Shown: positions 35,333 through 44,507 of the stretch, piece after piece
Layout: every line of letters starts with the position of its first letter
Position numbering within the stretch: the stretch's first letter is position 1
Assembly: GCF_014197015.1 (NCBI RefSeq)
Contig: NZ_JACIET010000001.1
Location: forward strand, 248,001 to 312,000
Length of the DNA stretch: 64,000 nucleotides
Source of the DNA: Niveibacterium umoris
GTDB taxonomy: Bacteria; Pseudomonadota; Gammaproteobacteria; Burkholderiales; Rhodocyclaceae
Direction of reading: 5' to 3'
Position numbers and translations under genes: made by a program
The notes under the pieces: model-generated
The model's database searches: none
Seen by the model: the letters and a program-made list of their open reading frames with translations, nothing else
What the model was told of the DNA's origin: nothing

Positions 35333-36241
35333 TCAGGCTTCGAGGTGGGGCGCCATCACCTCGCCGAGCCAGGCCATGAAGACCTGCACCCGCTTCGGGA
35401 TATGGCGCCGGTTGCCGACCAGCAGCGATACCGGCATCGACGCCGCGCGAAAGTCCGGCAGCACTTCCACCAGCAGCCCTTGTTCGATCAGCGGGCGCAC
35501 GCCGGCGGCCGGCACCTGGATCAAGCCGAGCCCGGCCAGGCAGGCGGCCTGATAGGCGTCTGAGTTATTGACAGTGACGGCGCCCGCCATCGTCACGAAG
35601 CGGGCCTCGCCGCTGCTCGCATCGTGGTATTCAAAGCCCTGCGACTTCGTGCCCAATGTCGGCACATAGTGGATCAGACTGTGGCGGGCGAGGTCGGCCA
35701 GCGTGCGCGGTGTGCCGTGCGCGGCGAGGTAGGCCGGGCTGGCGCAGTTGATCAGCCGGTAGCGGCCGAGTGGTCGCGCGACCAGGCTCGAATCGGCGAG
35801 CGGCCCGACGCGAAGCACGCAGTCGAAACCCTCGCGCACCAGATCTACCCGGCGGTCCGTACTGCTGAATTCGATCTCCAGCCCCGGATGCGCCCGCAGG
35901 AACGCGGGCAACTGCGGCATTACCACCGAGCGCGCCACGCCCAGCGGCAGATCCACCCTCAGGCGCCCCTGCAGTGCCTGATCGCCCAGCCGGAACATGC
36001 CCTGCAGTTCCTCAACGTCGGCGAGCAGATCCTTGCTGCGCTCGTAGAAGGCCTGCCCGTCGTGCGTCATCTGCACCCGGCGGGTGGTGCGGTGGAGCAG
36101 CCGCGTGCCCATCTGCAATTCAAGGCGCTGCACCGCGGTCGAAATGCTCGCCTTGGGCAGGCCCAGACTTTGCGCGGCCTGCGTGAAGCTCGCCATTTCC
36201 GCCACCCGTACATAGATCCGCAACGTGTCGAGCTGATCCAT
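35333..36241 (-). CDS. LysR-family transcriptional regulator
   Basis: The protein has 302 residues. The winged helix-turn-helix is residues 1-60 (RVAEMASFTQAAQSLGLPKASISTAVQRLE). The effector domain at 90-300 contains RLRVDLPLGVARSVVMPQLPAF and ends LGEVMAPHLEA, as in the CrgA/AaeR-like group. It is transcribed divergently from a short-chain dehydrogenase gene, with a dyad in the shared region, so it most likely controls that gene and itself. Confidence 0.92.
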   Translation of the reverse strand: MDQLDTLRIYVRVAEMASFTQAAQSLGLPKASISTAVQRLELQMGTRLLHRTTRRVQMTHDGQAFYERSKDLLADVEELQGMFRLGDQALQGRLRVDLPLGVARSVVMPQLPAFLRAHPGLEIEFSSTDRRVDLVREGFDCVLRVGPLADSSLVARPLGRYRLINCASPAYLAAHGTPRTLADLARHSLIHYVPTLGTKSQGFEYHDASSGEARFVTMAGAVTVNNSDAYQAACLAGLGLIQVPAAGVRPLIEQGLLVEVLPDFRAASMPVSLLVGNRRHIPKRVQVFMAWLGEVMAPHLEA

Positions 36242-36256
36242 CCGCCGCCCTTTGAT

Positions 36257-36275
36257 TGTTCTGCGTTGGCGAACA
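36257..36275. promoter_or_regulatory. LysR-type operator dyad between lysR and SDR genes
   Basis: TGTTC (36257-36261), 9 nt and GAACA (36271-36275) form a perfect dyad containing the T-N11-A pattern of LysR boxes. It is 16 bp upstream of the regulator start. The repeated CAGTTTA near 36274 and 36293 may be a second contact region. Confidence 0.6.
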
Positions 36276-36375
36276 GTTTAATCGATTGCGGCCAGTTTAT
36301 CTTGTGAAGGGCAGTCAATAGGATGCGTTCCATCGCGCTGGTTCCGGCGCGCCCTGACCCCAGAAGGAGCCTCAC

Positions 36376-37134
36376 ATGACCCGCAGGATCGCACTCATCA
36401 CCGGCGGAAGCCGGGGCCTCGGCCGCAACGCCGCACTCAAGCTCGCCGCCCGTGGCGTCGACCTGATCCTGACCTATCGCAACCAGCGGGCCGAAGCCGA
36501 CGCCGTGGTCGCCGAAGCCCAAAAGCTCGGCGCCCGCGCCGTCGCGCTGCAACTGGATGTGGCGGACGCTGCGTCCTTCCCCGTCTTCGCGGCGCAGGTC
36601 AAGGCGCAACTGCAAAGCGTCTGGCAACGCGAGCAGTTCAACTACCTGCTCAACAACGCCGGTTCCGGCGCGCATGCGGCCTTCGCCGACACCACCGAGG
36701 CGCAGTTCGACCAGATGATGGCCATCCACCTCAAGGGCGTGTTCTTCCTCACCCAGGCGCTGCTGCCCCTGCTGGCAGATGGCGGCCGCATCCTCAACGT
36801 ATCCACCGGCCTCACCCGTTTCGCGCTGCCCGGCTACGCCGCCTACGCCAGCATGAAGGGCGCGGTCGAAGTGCTGACAAAGTACCTCGCCAAGGAACTC
36901 GGCCCGCGCGGCATCGCGGTGAACGTGCTCGCCCCCGGCGCCATCGAAACCGATTTCGGCGGCGGCGCGGTGCGCGACAACGCCCAGCTCAACGCCTTCG
37001 TCGCCGCGCAAACCGCCCTCGGCCGCGTCGGCCAGCCCGACGATATCGGCGACCTCATCGCTGCGCTGTTCTCGGATGATGCGCGGTGGATCAACGCGCA
37101 ACGCATCGAAGCCTCGGGCGGCATGTTCCTCTGA
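36376..37134 (+). CDS. short-chain dehydrogenase/reductase
   Basis: The protein has 252 residues, with AAGGAG upstream (near 36362). The classical SDR motifs are TGGSRGLGRNAA (residues 9-20, cofactor), NNAG (near 94), the catalytic Ser of NVSTG and Tyr-x3-Lys in YASMK. LAPGAIETDFGGG follows as in many FabG-like enzymes. The Arg in TYRNQR after the second strand favours NADPH. Substrate is unknown. A LysR gene diverges from it, a pairing common for quinone or aldehyde-responsive reductases. Confidence 0.9.
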   Translation: MTRRIALITGGSRGLGRNAALKLAARGVDLILTYRNQRAEADAVVAEAQKLGARAVALQLDVADAASFPVFAAQVKAQLQSVWQREQFNYLLNNAGSGAHAAFADTTEAQFDQMMAIHLKGVFFLTQALLPLLADGGRILNVSTGLTRFALPGYAAYASMKGAVEVLTKYLAKELGPRGIAVNVLAPGAIETDFGGGAVRDNAQLNAFVAAQTALGRVGQPDDIGDLIAALFSDDARWINAQRIEASGGMFL

Positions 37135-37496
37135 GCGGCGGGCTCGCTTGGGCAGGGGCGGCGGCAATACGCATCAGGCCACCGCACCCGGCGCAATGAG
37201 CTTGGCTATCTGCCGTTCAGCCAGGCAGGCGGCATCTTGGTCTTTCTCCTGCCAAGCAATCTCTTAGTGATTACGAAAAGCCTCGGTACTTCAGAGTGGG
37301 GCAGCGTCCAAGATGAAACATTCTTCTTAACAACTCGCCATGTCCAGATTCCGAGTTTCGGGAGCCCCGACTGACTCCCGCGTATCTACGGGGGCGAAAT
37401 CTGGTGCGTCCACGCCTGTCTGAACATTTGCATTGCCTCGGGACGATTTAAAGCTCAGCGTCCTGTGCCATTTCACCAAATCCGGCGACGCCAAAG
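37135..37496. other. 360-nt gene-free region, less GC-rich than neighbours
   Basis: No open frame with codon bias is found. The part from about 37200 to 37340 is visibly richer in A and T than the surrounding DNA and carries no ribosome sites. It lies between the SDR gene and tRNA-Ala and may be a decayed gene or the scar of an element, but no repeats or integrase remnant are seen. Confidence 0.35.
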
Positions 37497-37529
37497 AAAA
37501 AGGGCTCGGCGCGTCACGCCAAGCCCTTG
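37497..37529 (-). terminator. intrinsic terminator of tRNA-Ala
   Basis: On the - strand, AAGGGCTTGGCG and CGCCGAGCCCTT pair with one G-T pair around a short loop, followed by TTTTT (the A run at 37497-37501). It is 19 nt after the tRNA end. Confidence 0.85.
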
Positions 37530-37547
37530 ATCTGAATAAGAATTCTG

Positions 37548-37623
<76 letters not shown>

Positions 37624-37636
37624 ACAAGAGGGCGCA

Positions 37637-37666
37637 ATTATAGCTTCGGGTTTTTGATTCTGCCAA
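37637..37666 (-). promoter_or_regulatory. sigma-70 promoter of tRNA-Ala
   Basis: On the - strand, TTGGCA (37661-37666), an 18-nt spacer and TATAAT (37637-37642) precede the tRNA by 13 nt. Confidence 0.85.
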
Positions 37667-37764
37667 TACCTTCGGGCGGGGCTTGCGTGGGGGTGGTGGC
37701 ATAATTCGCGGTTTCCCTGAATTCGCGGCGCGCCCGCCGTTTCTGCGCCGGATGGAGTTTCCGC

Positions 37765-40700
37765 ATGTCCCAGGTTCCCGCTTACCTCCGCTTTCCGACT
37801 GTGGCCGGCGATACGCTGGTCTTCGTCACCGACGATGACTTGTGGTCGGTGCCGCTGGCGGGTGGGGTGGCGCGGCGGATCTCGGGTGGGCGCGGGCTGG
37901 TGGGTTTTCCGCGTTTCTCGCCGTGCGGCACCTGGCTGGCCTTCATCGCGACGGACGAGAGCCATTCCGAGTTGTATGTAATGCCGGCGCAGGGGGGCGC
38001 TGCGCGGCGATTGACCTGGTTGGGCGCGCAGACCGCGGTGGCGGGTTGGACGCCAGACGGCCGGGTGGTGATTGCAAGCAACGCGGACCAGCCCTTCCAC
38101 CACATGCGCCGCTTGTTCACCGTGGCACTGGATGCGCCGCTGCCGGTGTTGCTGCCGTGGGGCATGGCGAGCGAGATTGCGTGGGGTGGCGACGGCGGCT
38201 GTGTGCTCGGGCGCAACACGAGCGACCCGGCGCTTTGGAAGCGATACCGCGGCGGCACTGCCGGGCATCTGTGGGTCGACACGACGGGCAGCGGCGAGTT
38301 TGCCCAGCTCGATCCTTTCGGCGACGTGCGCAAAGCCGGCAACATGGCGTGCCCGATGTGGATCGGCGCGCGGATCTGGTTCATATCCGACCATGAAGGC
38401 ATCGGCAACCTGTATTCGTGCGAGCCCGGCGGTGCGGATCTGCGCCGTCACACCGAACATGGCGAACACTATGTGCGCCATGCCTCCACTGACGGTCGCA
38501 CGATCGTCTATCAATGCGGTGGTGAGCTTTATCGGTTCGACCCGGCCAGCGGCACCGTCGCGGCGATCGACGTCGAAGTGCCCGCGGCGCGGCCGCAACT
38601 GGCGCGCAAATTTGTCAGCGGTGACGCCGAACTCGATGCCCTGAGCGTGCATCCGGACGGCCACACGCTGGCGCTGTCGGTGCGCGGCAAGGCAGTGAGT
38701 CTGCCCTTGTGGGAAGGAGCGATGCGCCAGCTCGGGCAGGAGCAGGGCGCGCGCTACCGCTTGCCGGTGTGGCTGGCGGAGGGCGCCGGCGTGGTGGTGA
38801 TCTCCGACGCCAGCGGCGAGGAGCGGCTCGAACTGCACACCGACGATGGCGTGCAGGTGCTGGACGCTGATTTCGGCCGCGTCACCGGCATCGTTGCCGC
38901 GCCGCACGGGCGGCGGCTGGTGGTGACCAATCATCGCAACGAACTCTGGTTTGCCGACTTCGAGACGCGCGAATCGCGCCTGCTCGACCGCTGCGACTAC
39001 CGCCGTATCGACGAACCGGCGTTCTCGCCCGATGGTGCGTGGCTCGCCTACGACTTTTCGGTCAGCCGTGCGGCGCGCGCGATCAAGCTGCTGGAGATCG
39101 CTACCGGCCGCAGTGGCATGGCGAGCGGTGAGGATTTCGACGATTTTTCGCCCGCCTGGGACCCGTCCGGCAAGTACCTTTTCTTCCTCTCGACCCGCGC
39201 CTTCGAGCCGGTCTACGACGAGATCGTCTTTGACCTTTCCTTTCCGCGTGCGACACGCCCTTACCTGGTGGCCTTGCAGGCGGACGGCGTCGACCCCTTC
39301 GAACCCTTGCCGCGCGGGTTTGGCGACGATGACGACGAGGATGAGGACGACGACGATGAGGAAGAGGGCGACGAGGAGGGCGGCGCGGAAAGCGACACGA
39401 AGGCCGACGAATCCGCCGACAAGAAACGCCCGCCCAAGCCGGTCGTGGTGGAACTCGAAGGCCTTGCCGACCGGGTTCGCGCCTTTCCGGTCGGCGCTGG
39501 TCGCTACGGTCGCATCGACGCCGCGAAGGGCATCGTTTACTGGACGCTGCATCCGGTAACGACCGAGAGCGACGACGAGCATGATGTGGCCGACGCGCTG
39601 CTGCAGAGCTGGGACATGCGTGAGCAGAAGCTCGACACGGTGCTCCCCGATGTCGCTGGCTTCCTGCTCGCGCTGCCGGGCAAGGCGCTGATCGCCGACA
39701 CCAGCGAGGGTATTCGTGCCTTCAAGATCGGCGAGAAACCGAAAGAGGAAACCGAGATCGGCGACTTCTCGCGCGAATCCGGCTGGGTCGATCTCGATCG
39801 CGTGCAGGTGGAGGTCGATCCGCGATCGGAATGGCGGCAGATGCTGCGCGAAGTCTGGCGCCTGCAACGCGACCAGTTCTGGACGGCCGACATGAGCGGC
39901 GTCGACTGGGGCCGTATCTGGGCGCGCTACGCGCCGCTGGTCGAACGCATTTCGACGCGCGAAGAACTCTCCGATCTGATCTGGGAAATGCAGGGCGAAC
40001 TCGCGACTTCGCATTGCTACGAATCGGGTGGCGATCGCAAGCGCGTGGCCGCTTTGCCGCTCGGGCACCTGGGTGCCGAATTCTCGTGGGACGAAGCGAA
40101 CGCCTGCTACCGCATCGAACGCCTGGTGCGCGGCGATGCCTGGCGCGAAGGTCATGATTCGCCGCTCGCCGCGGTGGGCGTCAAGGCCAAGCCGGGGGAG
40201 CGGCTGCTCGCAATCGACGGTCTGGCATGCGACCGCGAACATCCGCCGCAGGCGCGCCTTGTGGCGCGCGCGGGCCGCAAAGTCGAACTGCTGCTCGCCG
40301 ACGCCGATGGCGGCAACCGTCGCCGCGCGGTGGTGCGCGCGCTGCCGGGTGAAGATGCGGCGCGTTACCGCGAATGGGTCGAGGCCAACCGCGCGAGGGT
40401 GCGCGAACTCTCTGGCGGTCGCTTGGGCTACCTGCACATCCCGGACATGGTCACTTGGGGCTTCTCGGAATTTCACCGTTACCTGCGCACCGAGAGCCTG
40501 CGCGAAGGGCTGATCGTTGACGCGCGCTTCAACCGCGGCGGCCATGTCTCGCAATTGCTGCTTGAAAAGCTCGCGCGCCGTGTGCTCGGTTACGACGTTT
40601 CGCGCTGGGGCGCGCCCGAGCCTTACCCCGCGTATGCGGTGGCGGGCCCGGTGGTGTGCGTGACCAACCAGCACGCGGGCTCGGATGGCGACATCTTTTC

Positions 40701-41043
40701 GCACTGCTTCAAGCTGATGGGCCTCGGCCCCTTGGTCGGCACGCGCACCTGGGGCGGTGTGATCGGTATCTGGCCGCGACATCGACTGGTCGACGGCACC
40801 ATCACCACCCAGCCGGAATTCAGTTTCTGGTTCAAGGACGTGGGTTGGGGTGTGGAGAACTGGGGCACCGAGCCCGACATTCATGTCGACATCGCGCCGC
40901 AGGACTACGCCAACGATCGCGATCCGCAACTCGACAAATCAGTCGAGGTTGCGCTTGCCGCGCTCAGCAAACAGCCGCCTCGGGTGCCCGACTTCTCGCA
41001 ACGCCCCAGGCTGGATCTGCCAAGCTGGCCGCCCAAGGGCTGA
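37765..41043 (+). CDS. tricorn-like protease (S41 family) with acidic insert
   Basis: The protein has 1092 residues, with GGAG 7 nt before the ATG. Residues 1-510 form beta-propeller blades (repeated FSPCGTWLAFI, FSPDGAWLAYDFS). An acidic low-complexity insert (about 519-556, mostly Asp and Glu) follows. The C-terminal part has the tricorn core with His750 (ATSHCYESGGD), a PDZ-like domain (about 780-850) and the S41 domain with Ser973 (QHAGSDGDIFSHCF), close in position to His746 and Ser965 of archaeal tricorn. No signal peptide is visible, so it is probably cytoplasmic, cutting peptides downstream of other proteases. It is followed by a carboxypeptidase gene, so the pair could act in peptide breakdown (inference). 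Confidence 0.88.
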   Translation: MSQVPAYLRFPTVAGDTLVFVTDDDLWSVPLAGGVARRISGGRGLVGFPRFSPCGTWLAFIATDESHSELYVMPAQGGAARRLTWLGAQTAVAGWTPDGRVVIASNADQPFHHMRRLFTVALDAPLPVLLPWGMASEIAWGGDGGCVLGRNTSDPALWKRYRGGTAGHLWVDTTGSGEFAQLDPFGDVRKAGNMACPMWIGARIWFISDHEGIGNLYSCEPGGADLRRHTEHGEHYVRHASTDGRTIVYQCGGELYRFDPASGTVAAIDVEVPAARPQLARKFVSGDAELDALSVHPDGHTLALSVRGKAVSLPLWEGAMRQLGQEQGARYRLPVWLAEGAGVVVISDASGEERLELHTDDGVQVLDADFGRVTGIVAAPHGRRLVVTNHRNELWFADFETRESRLLDRCDYRRIDEPAFSPDGAWLAYDFSVSRAARAIKLLEIATGRSGMASGEDFDDFSPAWDPSGKYLFFLSTRAFEPVYDEIVFDLSFPRATRPYLVALQADGVDPFEPLPRGFGDDDDEDEDDDDEEEGDEEGGAESDTKADESADKKRPPKPVVVELEGLADRVRAFPVGAGRYGRIDAAKGIVYWTLHPVTTESDDEHDVADALLQSWDMREQKLDTVLPDVAGFLLALPGKALIADTSEGIRAFKIGEKPKEETEIGDFSRESGWVDLDRVQVEVDPRSEWRQMLREVWRLQRDQFWTADMSGVDWGRIWARYAPLVERISTREELSDLIWEMQGELATSHCYESGGDRKRVAALPLGHLGAEFSWDEANACYRIERLVRGDAWREGHDSPLAAVGVKAKPGERLLAIDGLACDREHPPQARLVARAGRKVELLLADADGGNRRRAVVRALPGEDAARYREWVEANRARVRELSGGRLGYLHIPDMVTWGFSEFHRYLRTESLREGLIVDARFNRGGHVSQLLLEKLARRVLGYDVSRWGAPEPYPAYAVAGPVVCVTNQHAGSDGDIFSHCFKLMGLGPLVGTRTWGGVIGIWPRHRLVDGTITTQPEFSFWFKDVGWGVENWGTEPDIHVDIAPQDYANDRDPQLDKSVEVALAALSKQPPRVPDFSQRPRLDLPSWPPKG

Positions 41044-41100
41044 TCTCCGGATGCGATGCGCGTGGCCGACCCCGTGCCACGCCAGCCTGCAACACCGATC

Positions 41101-41129
41101 GACGCGACTCACGAGGTCGCGTCTTGCTT
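41101..41129 (+). terminator. hairpin between tricorn-like and M32 peptidase genes
   Basis: GACGCGAC (41101-41108), a 7-nt loop and GTCGCGTC (41116-41123) form a perfect 8-bp stem followed by TTGCTT. The weak T-tract suggests partial termination before the carboxypeptidase gene. Confidence 0.6.
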
Positions 41130-41147
41130 AATCGAAGGACTAGCGAC

Positions 41148-42644
41148 ATGTCGAACACGCCCGCCTACGACGCGCTCATCGCGCGCAGCCGCTCGCAGTA
41201 TCACCTGCACCATCTGGCGATGATCGCCGGCGTCGATCGAGAAACCTTGATGCCCCCGGGCGGGGCGGAGGCGCGGGCGCTGGCGCTGGCCGAGCTGCAA
41301 CAGGTGATGCACGCGCGCAGCACCGATCCGGCCATCGCCGATCTGCTCAAAGCGGCCGCGCAGGAAGAACTCGACGATGAGGCCCGTGCCGACATGCGCG
41401 AGATGACACGTGGCTACACGTTGGCTACTGCACTGCCTGCCGAACTGGTCGAAGCGAAGGGACTCGCCGCGTCACGTTGCGAATACGAGTGGCGCGCGCA
41501 ACGGCAGGCGAACGACTGGGCGGCCTATCTGCCCAACTTCCGCGAAGTGCTGCGCCTGAGCCGTGAAGAGGCTACGCGCTTGTCCGATGCGCTCGGCCTG
41601 TCGCCCTACGACGCGCTGCTTGAAACCTTCGAGCCCGGCATGCGCGGCGCCGAAGTTTCGCGCGTGTTCGGCGCGATGCGCGGCTGGTTGCCGGGCTTGA
41701 TTGCACAGATTCGCGACAAGCAGGCCAAAGAAAGCGTGATCGAACCAGTCGGCCCGTTCGCGTTTGAAGCGCAGCGCGCGCTGGTGCGCGAGATGGCCGA
41801 AGCGCTGGGTTTTGACTTCACGCGCGGCCGGCTCGACGAGAGCACCCACCCCTTCAGCGGCGGCGTGCCGGAAGACGTGCGGATGACCACGCGTTTCCGC
41901 GAGGATGATTTCTCGGTCGCGCTGTTCTCCACGATCCACGAAACCGGCCATTCGCGCTACGAGCAGGGCAGCCCGCGTGGATGGCTGGGGCGGCCGATCG
42001 GCACGTGGCGATCGATGGGGATCCACGAAAGCCAGAGCCTCGCGTTCGAAATGCAGCTCGCACGCTCGCAAGGGTTTCTCGAGCGGCTCGCGCCGCGCCT
42101 TGTGCATCACTTCGGCGCGCAGCGCGCGTTCGAGCCGGAAAACTGGGTACGCGCGGCGACGCGTGTGGTGGCCGGCAAGATCCGTGTCGACGCCGACGAA
42201 GCGACCTACCCCTGCCATGTGATGCTGCGCTTTGATATCGAGCGCGCGCTGATCGCAGGCGAGATGCAGGCAGAGGATCTGCCCGCCGCGTGGGACGAAG
42301 GCATGCGCGATCTGCTGGGCATCGACACCCGCGGCGACTACCGCGACGGCTGCATGCAGGATCCGCACTGGGCCGGCGGCGCCTTCGGCTATTTCCCGTG
42401 CTACACGCTTGGCGCGCTGTATGCCGCGCAGTGGTTCGCCACCATCCGCCGTGCGACGCCGGACCTTGATGCACGTATCGCCGCGGGTGACTACGCGCCG
42501 GTGTTCGACTGGCTCGGCGCCAACATCTGGTCGCAGGCCAGTCGCTGGACGACGCCGGAGCTGGTGCAGCGCGCCAGCGGCGAGGCGCTCAATCCTGAGC
42601 ATTTCCGCCGGCATCTGCAGGCGCGTTACCTCACGTCGAGCTGA
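41148..42644 (+). CDS. metallocarboxypeptidase, M32 (Taq) family
   Basis: The protein has 498 residues from ATG 41148, with GAAGGA about 8 nt upstream; the long upstream frame overlaps the tricorn-like gene and is rejected. The zinc motif HETGH is at residues 264-268, with third ligand Glu294 in GIHESQSLAFE. These are the hallmarks of thermostable carboxypeptidase Taq homologues, as is the closing region FGYFPCYTLGALYAAQ. It removes C-terminal residues from peptides in the cytoplasm. Its place after a tricorn-like protease is suggestive of stepwise peptide degradation. Confidence 0.92.
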   Translation: MSNTPAYDALIARSRSQYHLHHLAMIAGVDRETLMPPGGAEARALALAELQQVMHARSTDPAIADLLKAAAQEELDDEARADMREMTRGYTLATALPAELVEAKGLAASRCEYEWRAQRQANDWAAYLPNFREVLRLSREEATRLSDALGLSPYDALLETFEPGMRGAEVSRVFGAMRGWLPGLIAQIRDKQAKESVIEPVGPFAFEAQRALVREMAEALGFDFTRGRLDESTHPFSGGVPEDVRMTTRFREDDFSVALFSTIHETGHSRYEQGSPRGWLGRPIGTWRSMGIHESQSLAFEMQLARSQGFLERLAPRLVHHFGAQRAFEPENWVRAATRVVAGKIRVDADEATYPCHVMLRFDIERALIAGEMQAEDLPAAWDEGMRDLLGIDTRGDYRDGCMQDPHWAGGAFGYFPCYTLGALYAAQWFATIRRATPDLDARIAAGDYAPVFDWLGANIWSQASRWTTPELVQRASGEALNPEHFRRHLQARYLTSS

Positions 42645-42767
42645 CGTTTCCCTTCGTCGTAGCAGGCGGGGGCGGGCTGTCACGACGGCGATGGGGGTGT
42701 GGTGTTATCTTCGGGGCCGCGACAATTGGCGCGTGCCCTGCGCGCGGGCTCTGGTGGGTGCTTCCTG

Positions 42768-44498
42768 ATGATCAATCCGAAACAGTTCTTTCCTCGCCAG
42801 GTCGTCGAGTCCTCCGGCAATCGCTGGGACTGGTACCTGCTGCCGCTGTTCCTGTCGCTGCTGATCATGCTTTCGTTTGGCGCGTCGCAGATGGCGCGCC
42901 CGTACCAGATCGGCGAGCAGTTGCCGCTCTCGCTTGACCCCTGGTGGCTGCCGTATTACCTGATGCGCACCACGCTGCGCATGTTCTTCGCGCTGGCCGC
43001 GTCGCTCGTGTTCAGCTGCGTCTTCGCCGCACTGGCGGCCAAGGTTCGGGCAGCCGAGAAGGTGCTGATTCCGGCGCTCGACATCCTGCAGTCGATCCCG
43101 ATTCTCGGCTTCCTGTCGATCACGGTGACCGGCTTCATCGCGCTCTTCCCCGGCAACCTGCTGGGCGTGGAGTGCGCGGCGATCTTTGCGATCTTTACCT
43201 CGCAGGCGTGGAACATGGCGTTCAGCCTGTACCAGTCGCTCAAGACCGTGCCCGGCGAGTTGCAGGAAGCCGCACGCATCTTCCAGCTTTCCGCATGGCA
43301 GCGTTTCTGGCGGCTGGAGCTGCCGTTCGCGATGCCGGGCCTGCTGTGGAACATGATGATGTCGATGTCCGGCGGCTGGTTCTTCGTCGTCGCGTCCGAA
43401 GCGATCTCGGTGTCGAACCAGAACATCAAGCTGCCGGGTATCGGGTCGTACATTGCGCGGGCGATCGAGGAACAGAACCTGGCCGCGATCGTGTGGGCGA
43501 TCGGCGCGATGCTGATCGGTATCCTTGCGTATGACCAGTTGCTGTTCCGCCCGTTGCTCGCGTGGGCCGACAAGTTCCGCTTTGAGCAGTCGTCGAGCGA
43601 GACCGCGCAATCATCGTGGCTGCTGACCTGGCTGCGCCGTACCGACAAGCTGCAGGGGGTAGCTGTCGCGGGCACCAAGTTGCTCGAACGCTCCTTCACG
43701 ATCTTCAAGCGCGACTACGATGGCACCTCGATCCGCGCCCGCCAGAACACCGTGCCCGGCAACTGGATGCGCGCCTGGGATGCGGTGGTCGCCGCGCTGG
43801 TGCTGTTCGCAGTCTGGCGCCTTGCCTTGTTCGTGCATGCCGAGGTGGGCTGGGGCGAGGTCGGGCATGTGTTCATGCTCGGCATCATCACGCTGACCCG
43901 TGTGATCGTGCTGATCGGCCTCGCCGCGCTGGTGTGGGTGCCGATCGGCATCTGGATCGGGCTGCATCCGCGCGCTGCAGACCGGCTGCAGGCCGTCGCC
44001 CAGTTCCTCGCGGCCTTCCCGGCCAACCTCATGTACCCGATCGCGGTGATGATCATCGTGCGCTGGCACCTGAATCCGGACATCTGGCTGTCGCCCCTGA
44101 TGGTCTTCGGCACCCAGTGGTATCTGCTGTTCAACGTGATTGCAGGCGCCTCCAGCGTGCCGACCGAGCTGCGCTATGCGGCGAAGAATCTCGGCCTCAA
44201 GGGCTGGCTGAAGTGGAAGCGCTACCTGCTGCCGGCGGTGTTCCCGAGTTTCGTCACAGGTGCGATCACCGCCAGCGGTGGCTCGTGGAACGCGAGCATC
44301 GTGTCCGAATATGTGACCTGGGGCGACACCACGCTCGAAGCGCACGGGCTCGGCAGCTATATCGCACGCATGACGGCCACCGGTGACTTCCCGCGCATCG
44401 CGCTGGGCATTGGTGTGATGTGCGTGTTCGTGATGGGGTTCAATCATTTCGTCTGGCGCCGGCTCTACAGCATGGCCGAAGACCGGATGCACTTCTAG
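42768..44498 (+). CDS. two-domain ABC transporter permease, NitT/TauT type
   Basis: The protein has 576 residues from ATG 42768. Two homologous permease domains, each with about six membrane segments, are fused: residues 1-290 (EAA-type loop ELQEAARIFQLSAWQRFWRL) and 340-576 (RYAAKNLGLKGWLKWKRYLLPAVFP). They are of the BPD_transp_1 / SsuC-TauC kind. The substrate is unknown (nitrate, sulfonate or another anion are usual for the family). No periplasmic binding protein is encoded in the operon. The next gene is the ATPase, 9 nt downstream. Confidence 0.9.
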   Translation: MINPKQFFPRQVVESSGNRWDWYLLPLFLSLLIMLSFGASQMARPYQIGEQLPLSLDPWWLPYYLMRTTLRMFFALAASLVFSCVFAALAAKVRAAEKVLIPALDILQSIPILGFLSITVTGFIALFPGNLLGVECAAIFAIFTSQAWNMAFSLYQSLKTVPGELQEAARIFQLSAWQRFWRLELPFAMPGLLWNMMMSMSGGWFFVVASEAISVSNQNIKLPGIGSYIARAIEEQNLAAIVWAIGAMLIGILAYDQLLFRPLLAWADKFRFEQSSSETAQSSWLLTWLRRTDKLQGVAVAGTKLLERSFTIFKRDYDGTSIRARQNTVPGNWMRAWDAVVAALVLFAVWRLALFVHAEVGWGEVGHVFMLGIITLTRVIVLIGLAALVWVPIGIWIGLHPRAADRLQAVAQFLAAFPANLMYPIAVMIIVRWHLNPDIWLSPLMVFGTQWYLLFNVIAGASSVPTELRYAAKNLGLKGWLKWKRYLLPAVFPSFVTGAITASGGSWNASIVSEYVTWGDTTLEAHGLGSYIARMTATGDFPRIALGIGVMCVFVMGFNHFVWRRLYSMAEDRMHF

Positions 44499-44507
44499 GA
44501 GCAGGCG

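Noticed and set aside
40656-41147. Upstream extension of the M32 carboxypeptidase frame
   Set aside because: It overlaps the S41 protease domain in another frame; family length and GAAGGA support ATG 41148.
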